Origin: Vibrio salilacus
Lineage (GTDB): Bacteria; Pseudomonadota; Gammaproteobacteria; Enterobacterales; Vibrionaceae
NCBI RefSeq assembly: GCF_002811245.1
Contig: NZ_NIVQ01000023.1
Coordinates: forward strand, 1 to 40,814
DNA: 40,814 bases
Direction: 5' to 3'
The number at the start of each line of letters is the position of its first letter. Position 1 is the stretch's first letter. The translations under genes were made by a program, and so were the position numbers. Below are positions 7,052 through 15,516 of the stretch, piece by piece. The notes under the pieces are model-generated. The model had not been told where the DNA came from. It ran no database searches and saw only the letters and a list, made by a program, of their open reading frames with translations.

Positions 7052-7927
7052 GAGCTTCTCTATTGCTTGTTGCAACTTAATTCGGTCATGACGCCAATCC
7101 CTATTGGGTGAAGCTAAAGGTGTCGTGACGCAATTCCAACGCTGCAATTCAGGGTGGGCTTGATCACCAAGCACGACATCAATCTGTCGACCTTGGCAGG
7201 AGCGCTCGCACCAGTCGAGCTTTTCCTCTAATGTCATTTCTCCTGCGGGGCCAAATTCTGGCGACAAATTTTCGACAAAAATAACCTTAGCTTTGAGGTT
7301 ATTGGCAATCGCACGGCCAATCTCGGGTAACAGTAAGGGGGGCATAATACTGGTCAGGAAGCTGCCCGGACCAAGGATGATGGCATCGGCTTGTTCTAGC
7401 GCTAATACCCCTTCTTTAGTGGCCGGTACTTCTGGCTCTAAATCAAGCCGAATCAGTTTATCTGGCATCTCATCAACATTGGTTTCGCCAGTAACCCAGC
7501 GACCATTGAGGGCTAATGCTCTTAAGTCGGAGGGGTGTTCAGACATCGGGATAATATTGACATCGACTTTGAGCATGTTGCGGATCAAATTGGTTGCATC
7601 AAGTGGCCGTACTGAGAGGTTATCGAGCGCAGTTAACATCAAGTTGCCTAGGTTGTGACCGTCAAGCTCTCCGGTGCCTTTGAAGCGGTATTCAAACATC
7701 ATCGAGCTAATCGAAGGTTCTGTAATGAGCTGATTGATGCAGTTACGAGTATCTCCCCAGGCAATACCACCTTGACAGTTACGAATACGACCGGTTGAGC
7801 CGCCATTATCCGTCGTCGCGACAATGCCAGTGGCGTTTGAGCCGAAATCTTTCAATGCCGCAAGCATCCTACCGAGACCATGGCCTCCACCGACTGCGAC
7901 CACTTTTTTGCTAGCGTAAAGTGTCAT
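7040..7927 (-). CDS. yvcK: YvcK/CofD-family protein (gluconeogenesis factor)
   Basis: 295 residues. The N-terminal nucleotide-binding loop VVAVGGGHGLGRML, then TDNGGSTGR, GDTRNCI and ILGPGSFLTSI are hallmarks of the YvcK/CofD fold. In Bacillus YvcK supports growth on gluconeogenic carbon sources and cell-wall homeostasis and binds UDP-sugars; CofD relatives make coenzyme F420. No F420 genes lie here, so the YvcK role is preferred. It is convergent with luxU, and the two 3' ends overlap by 12 bp. The order luxO-luxU-yvcK-moaA matches V. cholerae. Confidence 0.9.
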   Translation of the reverse strand: MTLYASKKVVAVGGGHGLGRMLAALKDFGSNATGIVATTDNGGSTGRIRNCQGGIAWGDTRNCINQLITEPSISSMMFEYRFKGTGELDGHNLGNLMLTALDNLSVRPLDATNLIRNMLKVDVNIIPMSEHPSDLRALALNGRWVTGETNVDEMPDKLIRLDLEPEVPATKEGVLALEQADAIILGPGSFLTSIMPPLLLPEIGRAIANNLKAKVIFVENLSPEFGPAGEMTLEEKLDWCERSCQGRQIDVVLGDQAHPELQRWNCVTTPLASPNRDWRHDRIKLQQAIEKLLVE

Positions 7928-8100
7928 GCTGAGCTTCTATTTTTGTCATAACCAACTACAATTTAGAATATTGTATTCATATTAAATACTCAATAGGGAG
8001 TAATTTGCGCTTTAAGCACGATTTTTTGGTGCGCAGGGTGGAATCACACATAATTATTAAGTATTTTAATAGTCAAGCTACTACCCCATATAGGTGGTTG

Positions 8101-8219
8101 CCATAGCTCCGAGCTTCACAGGCTAAGTTCATCCTGAATACGCTTGTTAAGCCAGTGATATTTTGTCACAAGGGTATAATTGGAAATGATTATGCCTCCC
8201 GTGTTTGGAAAGGTGTTCC
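8101..8219 (+). promoter_or_regulatory. Moco-type riboswitch (molybdenum cofactor RNA motif) in the moaA leader
   Basis: The leader contains the conserved blocks CTCCGAGC, CACAGGCT, GTTCATCCTGAAT and, near the 3' end, CCTCCCGTGTTTGGAAAGG. These are the features I recall of the Moco RNA motif upstream of moaA operons. The 3' block includes the GGAAAGG ribosome binding site (8207-8213) directly before the GTG start, so ligand binding could hide it and lower translation when cofactor is plentiful. The exact 5' edge is approximate. The motif match is from memory. Confidence 0.8.
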
Positions 8220-9209
8220 GTGGCGCAACAATTCGAAGATAGATTCAACCGTAAGTTTTATTACTTACGGCTTTCCGTTACAGATGTTTGTAACTTTAAA
8301 TGCACTTATTGTCTACCTGATGGCTACCGGCCTTCGGGGCAGAAAAACTCGTCTTTTTTATCCCTGCCCGAGATTAAACGTGTGGTTTCGGCGTTTGCCG
8401 ATTGCGGTACGTCTAAAGTCCGTATTACGGGTGGCGAGCCAAGTTTGCGCAAAGACTTCAACGATATTATCCATACCGTGGCTTCAACGTCAGGTATTGA
8501 TAAGGTCGCGACGACGACTAACGGATATCGTATGGCCAAGCAAGTGGCAGACTGGAAGCAGGCAGGGCTAACGCATATTAATGTCAGTGTTGATAGCCTC
8601 GACCCGCGAATGTTCCAGCAAATTACCGGTGAAAATAAGTTTACCCAAGTAATGGATGGTATTGAGCGTGCTTTTGAAGTCGGGTATCAGCAGGTCAAAG
8701 TTAATGTCGTGTTGATGAAAGATCTCAATGCTGATGAATTGCCCGCTTTTCTGGCTTGGATTAAAGAACGACCGATTCAATTACGTTTTATTGAGCTGAT
8801 GCAAACTGGCGAAATGGATACGTTTTTTCAGCGCCACCATGTGTCTGGAGTGGCGATTCGAAATCAATTGATTGCCAATGGTTGGCTACTGAAAGCACGA
8901 GCAAACAACGATGGCCCGGCGCAAGTGTTTATTCATCCTGACTATCAGGGTGAAATCGGTCTGATCATGCCATATGAGAAGGATTTTTGCGCAAGTTGCA
9001 ATCGACTGCGTGTCTCGGCAATAGGCAAGTTGCACTTGTGTTTGTTTGGCGATCACGGCGTAGAATTGCGTGATTTGCTTGCAGATGATGCACAGCACTA
9101 TTCACTGATAGATCGTATCCAAGCGCAATTGCAGACCAAGTCGGTCAGCCACTTCTTACATGATGGCAACTCAGGTATGACGCCACATTTGGCGTCAATC
9201 GGCGGTTAA
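8220..9209 (+). CDS. moaA: GTP 3',8-cyclase MoaA (molybdopterin biosynthesis)
   Basis: 329 residues from GTG 8220, the E. coli length; GGAAAGG lies 6 nt upstream. Radical-SAM cluster motif CNFKCTYC is near residues 23-30. The second iron-sulfur site is FCASCNRL...LHLCLF (C-x2-C-x13-C). The C terminus ends in GG, needed for activity in this family. With MoaC it converts GTP to cyclic pyranopterin monophosphate, the first step of molybdenum cofactor synthesis. First gene of moaABCDE. Confidence 0.97.
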   Translation: MAQQFEDRFNRKFYYLRLSVTDVCNFKCTYCLPDGYRPSGQKNSSFLSLPEIKRVVSAFADCGTSKVRITGGEPSLRKDFNDIIHTVASTSGIDKVATTTNGYRMAKQVADWKQAGLTHINVSVDSLDPRMFQQITGENKFTQVMDGIERAFEVGYQQVKVNVVLMKDLNADELPAFLAWIKERPIQLRFIELMQTGEMDTFFQRHHVSGVAIRNQLIANGWLLKARANNDGPAQVFIHPDYQGEIGLIMPYEKDFCASCNRLRVSAIGKLHLCLFGDHGVELRDLLADDAQHYSLIDRIQAQLQTKSVSHFLHDGNSGMTPHLASIGG

Positions 9210-9284
9210 ATAAACTCAAACTATAGATAATGGCATTAAGCTTGGCGCTTAGTGCGAGTATTACTGATTAAAATAGGTGAACAA

Positions 9285-9797
9285 ATGGGTCACGCAGATA
9301 GCAAATTTCAACCAGCAAATATCGCAGTACTAACGGTTTCTGATACGCGCACAGAAGAAACTGATACCTCAGGCGGTTACTTGGTTGAGCAAGCAAAAGA
9401 GTCTGGACACAATGTGGTTGATAAGCAAATTGTGATTGATGACATGTATAAGATTCGTGCGATCGTCTCACAGTGGATTGCCGATGATAACGTGCAGGCC
9501 GTCATGATCACTGGCGGTACGGGCTTTACTTCACGTGACAGCACTCCGGAAGCACTAAAGCCTTTGTTTGATAAAGAAGTCGAAGGGTTTGGTGAACTTT
9601 TCCGTATGGTCTCTTATGAGGAAATTGGCACGTCAACGATTCAATCGCGCGCCATTGCAGGTTTTGCCAATCATACGGTTATTTTCGCCATGCCGGGCTC
9701 TACCGGTGCTTGTCGCACTGGCTGGAGCAAAATCATCAAGCAACAAATGGATGCGAGTCATCGTCCTTGTAACTTTATGCCGCATTTAGCAGTTTAA
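9285..9797 (+). CDS. moaB: Molybdenum cofactor biosynthesis protein MoaB
   Basis: 170 residues from ATG 9285 (AGGTG upstream), the E. coli length. MoaB/MogA fold with [29 protein letters not shown] and [14 protein letters not shown]. The family adenylylates molybdopterin before molybdate insertion or is a structural paralogue of MogA; in E. coli its role is partly redundant. It lies between moaA and moaC in one operon. Confidence 0.96.
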   Translation: MGHADSKFQPANIAVLTVSDTRTEETDTSGGYLVEQAKESGHNVVDKQIVIDDMYKIRAIVSQWIADDNVQAVMITGGTGFTSRDSTPEALKPLFDKEVEGFGELFRMVSYEEIGTSTIQSRAIAGFANHTVIFAMPGSTGACRTGWSKIIKQQMDASHRPCNFMPHLAV

Positions 9798-9811
9798 TCG
9801 GAGGGCGAGCA

Positions 9812-10291
9812 ATGAGCGAATTTACTCACATTAATGCCTCTGGCGAAGCCAATATGGTTGATGTGTCAGCCAAGGCAGAAACGGTGCGTGAAGCCCGTGC
9901 CGAAGCCTTTGTTCATATGGCGCCAGAAACGCTTGAGCTGATTGTTTCTGGCCAGCACCATAAAGGTGACGTTTTTGCTACAGCGCGTATCGCCGGTATT
10001 CAAGCGGCAAAGAAAACCTGGGATTTAATTCCACTTTGTCATCCGTTGTTACTGTCAAAGGTTGAAGTACAGTTGCAAGCGATGCCGGCTGAAAATAAGG
10101 TCCGTATCGAGTCTGTTTGCAAACTCGCAGGAAAAACCGGCGTAGAAATGGAAGCGCTGACTGCTGCTTCTGTGGCGGCGTTAACCATTTACGATATGTG
10201 TAAAGCGGTACAAAAAGATATGGTGATAGAGCAGGTACGCTTGCTTGAAAAAACAGGCGGTAAGTCTGGTCACTTTAAGGTGGATGCATGA
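9812..10291 (+). CDS. moaC: Cyclic pyranopterin monophosphate synthase MoaC
   Basis: 159 residues, usual ~160. Signature motifs are [12 protein letters not shown] and [18 protein letters not shown] followed by IYDMCKA. It converts the MoaA product (3',8-cH2GTP) to cPMP. A strong GGAGG precedes the ATG. Its stop overlaps the moaD start by ATGA, suggesting translational coupling. Confidence 0.97.
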   Translation: MSEFTHINASGEANMVDVSAKAETVREARAEAFVHMAPETLELIVSGQHHKGDVFATARIAGIQAAKKTWDLIPLCHPLLLSKVEVQLQAMPAENKVRIESVCKLAGKTGVEMEALTAASVAALTIYDMCKAVQKDMVIEQVRLLEKTGGKSGHFKVDA

Positions 10292-10533
10292 TTAAAGTGC
10301 TTTTTTTTGCTCAAACGCGCGAGCTAGTTGGTATTGATGAGCTGCAACTTGACGGCGAGTTTAGCAGTGTTGAACAAGTGCGTGCGCATTTAGCTAAGCA
10401 GCAAGGTAAATGGGATCTTGCTCTAGAGCCGGGTAAGTTGCTCACGGCAGTCAACCAGTCGATCGTGCCGTTAGACCATCGGGTTGAATCTGGTGATGAA
10501 GTTGCGTTCTTTCCGCCAGTCACCGGAGGCTAA
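10288..10533 (+). CDS. moaD: Molybdopterin synthase sulfur-carrier subunit MoaD
   Basis: 81 residues with a ubiquitin-like fold pattern, ending in the required Gly-Gly (PPVTGG). The C-terminal glycine is thiocarboxylated and donates sulfur to cPMP within the MoaD-MoaE complex. The start codon overlaps the moaC stop by 4 bp, and moaE begins 2 bp after its stop. Confidence 0.96.
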   Translation: MIKVLFFAQTRELVGIDELQLDGEFSSVEQVRAHLAKQQGKWDLALEPGKLLTAVNQSIVPLDHRVESGDEVAFFPPVTGG

Positions 10534-10535
10534 AC

Positions 10536-10991
10536 ATGGACAGTCGAGTATCGGTTTTTAAACAAGACTTTTGTGTTGGTGATGAATACCAAGCGTTGGC
10601 TGATGGAACCGCTTCAGGCGCTGTAGTGACGTTTGTTGGCAAGGTGAGAGATATGAACCTTGGTGACAATGTGACTGGTTTATCCCTTGAACATTATCCG
10701 GGGATGACGGAAAAAGCACTCAGCGAAATTTGTGATGAGGCAGAACAGCGCTGGCCACTACTCAACACTCGAGTGATTCACCGAGTCGGTGACTTGGATA
10801 TCGGTGATCAAATTGTGTTCGTTGGTGTATCAAGCGCCCATCGTGGCGCAGCCTTTGAGGCGTGTGAATTCATTATGGATTACCTAAAAACCAAGGCGCC
10901 ATTTTGGAAAAAAGAACGCACCACCGACATCACTCGATGGGTTGAGTCACGAGACTCAGATGCCAAAGCAGCCAAACGTTGGCAGTCATGA
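10536..10991 (+). CDS. moaE: Molybdopterin synthase catalytic subunit MoaE
   Basis: 151 residues, usual ~150. Motifs FVGKVRDMN, LEHYPGMTEKAL, HRVGDLDIGD, SSAHRGAAFEACEFIMD and KAPFWKKE contain the active-site lysines and arginines of MoaE. It forms a heterotetramer with MoaD and inserts two sulfurs into cPMP. Last gene of the operon; an ERIC element follows. Confidence 0.97.
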   Translation: MDSRVSVFKQDFCVGDEYQALADGTASGAVVTFVGKVRDMNLGDNVTGLSLEHYPGMTEKALSEICDEAEQRWPLLNTRVIHRVGDLDIGDQIVFVGVSSAHRGAAFEACEFIMDYLKTKAPFWKKERTTDITRWVESRDSDAKAAKRWQS

Positions 10992-11000
10992 CAAACGACA

Positions 11001-11130
11001 ATCCTCTTCCTACTTGAAGCCGCAGCGGTGCGGGCTAGGTTCGTTCACCCCAATCACATAGTCTATCTAAGCTTATGGGGATTCACTCACTTGCCGACTA
11101 CTTGCAACGCCAAGTGGTTTAGGTACATCT
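11001..11130. repeat. ERIC/IRU-type intergenic repeat
   Basis: About 130 bp resemble the enterobacterial repetitive intergenic consensus. One side has CTTGAAGCCGCAGCGGTG and GTTCACCCCAATCAC. The centre is TATCTAAGCTTATGGGGATT, followed by CACTCACTTGCCG and a right end with CTTGCAACGCCAAG. The whole is an imperfect palindrome between convergently placed stop and start regions. ERICs are non-coding, probably mobilised in trans, and sit in transcribed intergenic DNA, as here after moaE. Ends are approximate. Confidence 0.8.
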
Positions 11131-11215
11131 CTATTGCCTTTAAATACAATAACGACAAAGTTCACTATAGTTAATGTGATTAATAAAAAATTGAGATGGT
11201 AAGAAGGTGAATAGA

Positions 11216-11410
11216 ATGAGCAAACTTGCAATAAAAAGATCGTTTGTGATTGCCTTGGTCGTGGGCACCTTACTCAATATTATCAATCAGTATGATGCGC
11301 TTCTTCTCACAGGCAGTGTCAATTTTTTTAAGGTCATCCTCACTTATTGTGTCCCTTTTTGCGTCTCACTCTTTAGTGTTTGGCTCTCGAAGCGTGATGC
11401 ATTGGTTTAG
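11216..11410 (+). CDS. nrtS: Small membrane protein, NrtS-like (nitrate/nitrite transport)
   Basis: 64 residues from ATG 11216 (AAGGTGA upstream). Two hydrophobic segments are predicted by eye: FVIALVVGTLLNIIN and the region KVILTYCVPFCVSLFSVWL. The pattern LNIINQYDALL...K.ILTYCVPFCVS resembles the ~70-residue NrtS nitrate/nitrite transporter family. Its place directly after the molybdenum cofactor operon fits, because nitrate reductase is a molybdoenzyme. Both the family match and the transport role are by recognition, not search. It is too short to be certain. Confidence 0.65.
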   Translation: MSKLAIKRSFVIALVVGTLLNIINQYDALLLTGSVNFFKVILTYCVPFCVSLFSVWLSKRDALV

Positions 11411-11540
11411 TGACGAGCGTCTATTTGACTTTGATAGACGACACCGATTGCAAAAATTGTTGATTTCCATTTAGTAAAATCAAGAAATTAGACAACACTT
11501 ACAGTATAAGCAGCGTAGGCTTGCAAGTAAGGAGACTCAA

Positions 11541-11957
11541 ATGGAATCACTCAAAGTAAAAGACTATATGACCCTGCAAGCGGTAACTTTTACCCCAGAG
11601 ATGTCGCTCAGTGCGGCGCTCGACAAAGTCATGAACTCTCGCTACCTCGGTGGACCTGTGTTGAATGAACGCCGTGAGGTAGTCGGCTTTTTATCAGGCC
11701 AGGATCTGCTCGAAAAACTCATCAACGTCAGTTACTACTGTCAAGACAGCCACACTGTCGCCGATTGTATGCACCCTGAGGTGTTGTCGGTTACCTCTGA
11801 AACGTCAATTATCGAGTTGGCGGATATGATGCGAGTAGGGAAGCCTAAAGTCTATCCGGTTATTGATAGTGGCAGACTAGTGGGAATTATCACTCGTCGG
11901 GATGTTTTGCGCGCAATTGGTAAAAACATCAACGATTGCTTTAAACATCCTGTGTGA
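11541..11957 (+). CDS. Tandem CBS-domain protein
   Basis: 138 residues consisting of two CBS motifs, roughly 7-62 (VKDYMTLQ...GFLSGQDLLEKL) and 76-131 (VADCMHPE...GIITRRDVLRAI). CBS pairs bind adenine nucleotides and act as energy or ionic sensors. No catalytic domain is attached, so the partner is unknown. AAGGAG lies just before the ATG, and a strong terminator at 11978 ends the transcript, so it is likely a single-gene unit. Confidence 0.9.
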   Translation: MESLKVKDYMTLQAVTFTPEMSLSAALDKVMNSRYLGGPVLNERREVVGFLSGQDLLEKLINVSYYCQDSHTVADCMHPEVLSVTSETSIIELADMMRVGKPKVYPVIDSGRLVGIITRRDVLRAIGKNINDCFKHPV

Positions 11958-11977
11958 CCAATTCAATTAACAGTGAC

Positions 11978-12003
11978 AAGAGGTGTGCCGCACACCTCTT
12001 TTG
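11978..12003 (+). terminator. Rho-independent terminator after the CBS-domain gene
   Basis: Perfect 10-bp stem AAGAGGTGTG/CACACCTCTT with a 3-nt loop, then TTTG. Confidence 0.85.
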
Positions 12004-12054
12004 TAAGCGATATTGATTGAAAAATGCATTCTTTGTGAACGTGGCAAAAAAAGT

Positions 12055-12086
12055 TTGACCTTGGAGTAGACTCTAAGGTTTAGACT
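12055..12086 (+). promoter_or_regulatory. MerR-family-type metal-responsive promoter of zntA
   Basis: A -35 TTGACC (12055-12060) and a -10 TAGACT (12081-12086) are separated by 20 bp instead of 17. The spacer carries a dyad CCTTGGAGT-AG-ACTCTAAGG (12059-12078). The overlong spacer with a central dyad is the signature of promoters activated by MerR-type regulators such as ZntR, which untwist the DNA on metal binding. The regulator gene is not in the window. Confidence 0.85.
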
Positions 12087-12115
12087 TAAGGTGTACAATG
12101 AATGGAGACAAACCT

Positions 12116-14413
12116 ATGTGCACAAAACATCATGCATGCCGCTCACAAAAAATCGCGTTCAAACCTTCACAAACGGGGGGATGTTCTGGTCTCAACAAGG
12201 GGTCTATTACCATCTCTGACGTGATCACGCCAGAGTCTGATTGCTGCAGCTCAAGTGATTGTGGCAGTGGCGGCGACCCTTCCGATGAGGAAAGTGACTC
12301 CAGTCGCGCCGGCCTATTAACTTATCGCTGGAAGATTGAAGGGATGGACTGTCCATCTTGCGCACGAAAAGTCGAAACCGCAGTTACACGCGTTGAGGGC
12401 GTAATCAGTGCCAAGGTCTTATTTGCAACCGAAAAACTGATCATTGAAACCGAACATGCCGATGTGGTTACGCAAGTAGAGAGTGCCATTATTGACAGCG
12501 GTTTTTCTTTTACCACTCACCAACAGCCTCAAAGCACCCCGTCAGCGTCAAGTTGGCCATTGGTGATAAAACACAACGCACAGATTTTGGCGATTGCTTT
12601 GGCAATGATAATTGCTGCAATCATGCAACCTATTTCCCCTCAATTAAGCCACGGATTATTCGTGGTCACCTGTTTGTCTGGGCTTTATCCCATCGGACGC
12701 AAAGCCATTACTTTAGCTAAGTCAGGGACACCATTCTCGATTGAAACCTTGATGAGTGTTGCGGCACTCGGCGCGTTATATCTGGGAGAAACGGTCGAAG
12801 CGGCAATGGTGTTGCTGCTGTTTTTGATTGGCGAGCGCCTTGAAGCTTTTGCTGCTTCGCGGGCCCGCAGTGGCGTTAAGGCTCTGATGGCGTTAGTGCC
12901 AGAAAATGCCACGAAAATAGTGAATGGTCAGCGAGTCTGGGTTGGCGTCAGTGAATTACAACCTAGCGATATTATCGAAGTATCACCGGGTGGAAGATTG
13001 CCTGCCGACGGGCGCTTGCTTGAAGGGACGGCCAGTTTTGATGAAAGTGCGTTGACAGGGGAGTCGATACCCGTCGAGCGGAGCCAAGGTGATGCGGTCA
13101 TTGCTGGCGCCGTTGTGGTTGATAAAGTGGTGCGATTGGCTGTGACATCAAAACAAGGCGAGAACGCGATAGACCGGATTCTTCATTTGATTGAAGAGGC
13201 GGAGTCACGCAAAGCACCTCTTGAACGTTTCCTTGATAAGTTTAGTCGCTGGTATACACCGCTAATGATGCTGGTGGCGCTTATTGTGATTATTATGCCG
13301 CCCCTTGTGTTTGCTCAGCCTTGGGAAACTTGGATCTACCGTGGTTTAGCACTGCTGTTAATCGCCTGTCCATGCGCACTGGTGATCTCCACACCTGCGG
13401 CGATTACCTCCGGTTTAGCGGCGGCCGCGCGTCGTGGTGCTTTGATTAAAGGGGGAGCCGCATTAGAACAATTAGGCCGAATTGAAACCGTGGCATTTGA
13501 TAAAACGGGCACCTTAACGCAAGGCAAACCTCAAGTGACGGATGTAATTGGTTTTAGTGGTTGGTCGTCGGAGTCGGTACTTGAAAAAGTCGCAGCGATT
13601 GAAGTTGGCTCTAGTCATCCATTGGCGATTTCTGTGGTTGAAAAAGCGAAACAACGTGGACTTAATATCGTTGAAGCAGAGCACAAACAAGCGTTGGTTG
13701 GCAGTGGCGTTCAAGGTTTTATCGACGGGGTTGACTATCAAGTTCTCGCACCTAGTCGGATTAAGGTCAAGGTGAGCAACACGATAATAGCGCAAATAGA
13801 ACAGCTTGAAGCGCAAGGGAAAACAGTGGTGGTCGCTTTTCAAGCTACTGAGATTATTGGCTTAGTTGCGTGGCAAGACACGTTGCGAGAAGACTCGTAC
13901 CAAGCGGTAACAGCATTAAAGGCTCTGGGTATTAAGTCGATTATGCTCACGGGTGATAACACGCGTAGCGCTGATGCGGTCAGCGCCATGATTGGCATTG
14001 ATTATAAAGCAGAGCTACTGCCTCAAGATAAAGTGACTTATGTTGAGCAACTGAGCAAAGACGTCAATGTTGCGATGGTGGGCGATGGAATTAATGATGC
14101 ACCAGCGATGAAAGCGGCTCATATAGGTATTGCAATGGGCGGAGGAACCGATGTGGCTTTAGAAACGGCTGATGCTGCCTTGACGCATAATCGATTAACT
14201 GAGCTGGCGGGTATGATTGAACTATCACGCGCTACAGTGGCGATTATTCGACAGAACATAGCGCTAGCGCTCGGTCTTAAAGGCGTCTTCTTGGTGACAA
14301 GTTTACTGGGTATTACCGGGTTGTGGGTTGCGGTATTAGCTGACAGTGGGGCGACCGCTATCGTCACGCTCAATGCATTACGCTTGTTAAAATTTAACTC
14401 AAAACAGGTTTGA
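12116..14413 (+). CDS. zntA: Zn(II)/Cd(II)/Pb(II)-translocating P1B-type ATPase
   Basis: 765 residues from ATG 12116. An in-frame ATG at 12098 is disfavoured because the inferred transcription start (~12093) would leave almost no leader, whereas GGAG at 12103 serves 12116. The N terminus has a Cys/Ser/Asp-rich stretch (CCSSSDCGSGG), then a heavy-metal-binding domain with GMDCPSCA. The ATPase has TGES, the membrane metal site CPC (IACPCAL), the phosphorylation motif DKTGTLT, SHPLA, and GDGINDAP. It exports zinc, cadmium or lead from the cytoplasm. CPC plus the MerR-type promoter supports the ZntA subgroup over copper pumps. A terminator follows. Confidence 0.93.
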   Translation: MCTKHHACRSQKIAFKPSQTGGCSGLNKGSITISDVITPESDCCSSSDCGSGGDPSDEESDSSRAGLLTYRWKIEGMDCPSCARKVETAVTRVEGVISAKVLFATEKLIIETEHADVVTQVESAIIDSGFSFTTHQQPQSTPSASSWPLVIKHNAQILAIALAMIIAAIMQPISPQLSHGLFVVTCLSGLYPIGRKAITLAKSGTPFSIETLMSVAALGALYLGETVEAAMVLLLFLIGERLEAFAASRARSGVKALMALVPENATKIVNGQRVWVGVSELQPSDIIEVSPGGRLPADGRLLEGTASFDESALTGESIPVERSQGDAVIAGAVVVDKVVRLAVTSKQGENAIDRILHLIEEAESRKAPLERFLDKFSRWYTPLMMLVALIVIIMPPLVFAQPWETWIYRGLALLLIACPCALVISTPAAITSGLAAAARRGALIKGGAALEQLGRIETVAFDKTGTLTQGKPQVTDVIGFSGWSSESVLEKVAAIEVGSSHPLAISVVEKAKQRGLNIVEAEHKQALVGSGVQGFIDGVDYQVLAPSRIKVKVSNTIIAQIEQLEAQGKTVVVAFQATEIIGLVAWQDTLREDSYQAVTALKALGIKSIMLTGDNTRSADAVSAMIGIDYKAELLPQDKVTYVEQLSKDVNVAMVGDGINDAPAMKAAHIGIAMGGGTDVALETADAALTHNRLTELAGMIELSRATVAIIRQNIALALGLKGVFLVTSLLGITGLWVAVLADSGATAIVTLNALRLLKFNSKQV

Positions 14414-14430
14414 TCCATCTACACTGACAA

Positions 14431-14464
14431 TGGCCCTTGCTTCTATGACGTGAGGGCTGTTTTT
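14431..14464 (+). terminator. Probable terminator after zntA
   Basis: TGGCCCT pairs with AGGGCTG (two wobble pairs) around a ~13-nt loop, followed by TTTTT. Confidence 0.6.
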
Positions 14465-14495
14465 ATGCAACTACCTTACTCAGTTTACCTAAAAA

Positions 14496-14563
14496 TGTGA
14501 TGCAAACCGATTTTGCGTGCAATGTTGATATTTGTTGCGCGCATTGTTGTGATTAACATCACT
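14496..14563 (+). promoter_or_regulatory. CRP(-CytR)-type control region of udp
   Basis: A good CRP site, TGTGA-TTAACA-TCACT, is at 14548-14563. A weaker one begins with TGTGATGCAAA at 14496. The two TGTGA motifs are 52 bp apart, the spacing seen in CRP/CytR-controlled nucleoside promoters. A TTGTTGCGCGCATTG stretch between them could serve as a CytR contact. E. coli udp is controlled by CRP and CytR. The CytR part is inference. Confidence 0.65.
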
Positions 14564-14666
14564 ATAAGAGTTTGGTTTGTTCGTTACAGTATAACCGTAC
14601 CCGATGAATTTAAGAGCGTAAAAGTCGAACAAACGACGCTGCTACGCCACAATAAGGAGTTCCCCT

Positions 14667-15425
14667 ATGTCTCAAGCTGTATTCCACCTTGGTGTTACTG
14701 AATCTGATCTTTCTGGTGCTACATTAGCGATTATTCCTGGTGATCCAGCGCGTGTACAAAAGATTGCTGAAGAGATGGAAAACCCAGTATTTCTTGCTAG
14801 CCACCGTGAGTACACCCTCTACCGTGCAGAGCTAGACGGTAAGCCTGTTGTGGTTTGTTCTACTGGTATCGGTGGCCCGTCAACATCAATTGCTGTAGAA
14901 GAGCTTGCTCAACTTGGTGTACGTACTTTCCTTCGTGTTGGTACCACAGGTGCGATTCAACCGCATGTCAATGTCGGTGATATGATTGTGACAACGGGAT
15001 CGGTTCGTCTTGATGGCGCGAGCTTGCACTTTGCGCCGATGGAATTCCCTGCTGTGGCTGATTTTGAAGTTGCAACGGCAATGAAAGCGGCAGTAGAAGA
15101 GAGTGGTGCAACAGTGCACATGGGTGTCACGGCATCTAGTGATACGTTCTACCCTGGTCAAGAGCGTTACGATACGTTTTCTGGTCGCGTTGTGAAACGT
15201 TTCCAAGGGTCGATGCAAGAGTGGCAAGACATGGGTGTACTCAACTTCGAAATGGAATCGGCAACCTTACTTACCATGTGTGCAAGCTCTGGCCTTAAAG
15301 CGGGTTGTGTTGCAGGGGTTATCATCAACCGTACCCAGAAAGAGATTCCAGATCATGCCACGTTGAAAGAGACAGAAGCCCGCTCAATCAAAGTGGTAGT
15401 TGAAGCAGCTCGTAAAATGTTATAA
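14667..15425 (+). CDS. udp: Uridine phosphorylase
   Basis: 252 residues, matching the ~253 of the family. It cleaves uridine with phosphate to uracil and ribose-1-phosphate in pyrimidine salvage. Phosphate and nucleoside-binding motifs include [49 protein letters not shown] and [14 protein letters not shown] strong AAGGAG precedes the ATG. It is a single-gene unit bounded by the CRP-type region and a terminator. The separate uridine kinase gene udk lies 5 kb downstream. Confidence 0.97.
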   Translation: MSQAVFHLGVTESDLSGATLAIIPGDPARVQKIAEEMENPVFLASHREYTLYRAELDGKPVVVCSTGIGGPSTSIAVEELAQLGVRTFLRVGTTGAIQPHVNVGDMIVTTGSVRLDGASLHFAPMEFPAVADFEVATAMKAAVEESGATVHMGVTASSDTFYPGQERYDTFSGRVVKRFQGSMQEWQDMGVLNFEMESATLLTMCASSGLKAGCVAGVIINRTQKEIPDHATLKETEARSIKVVVEAARKML

Positions 15426-15443
15426 GCAACGTTTAACACATAC

Positions 15444-15471
15444 AAAAAACCTCGCGCCGGCGAGGTTTTTT
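15444..15471. terminator. Rho-independent terminator after udp
   Basis: AAAAAACCTCGC pairs with GCGAGGTTTTTT across a 4-nt loop. The A/T flanks allow it to work in both directions, and the convergent gene ends at 15517. Confidence 0.9.
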
Positions 15472-15516
15472 GCTTTTAATCAACAACGAATTCATTACTT
15501 ATCGATAGTGGATGAA

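Noticed and set aside
13514..13843. 109-codon minus-strand frame inside zntA
   Set aside because: Shadow of the strongly supported zntA reading frame.
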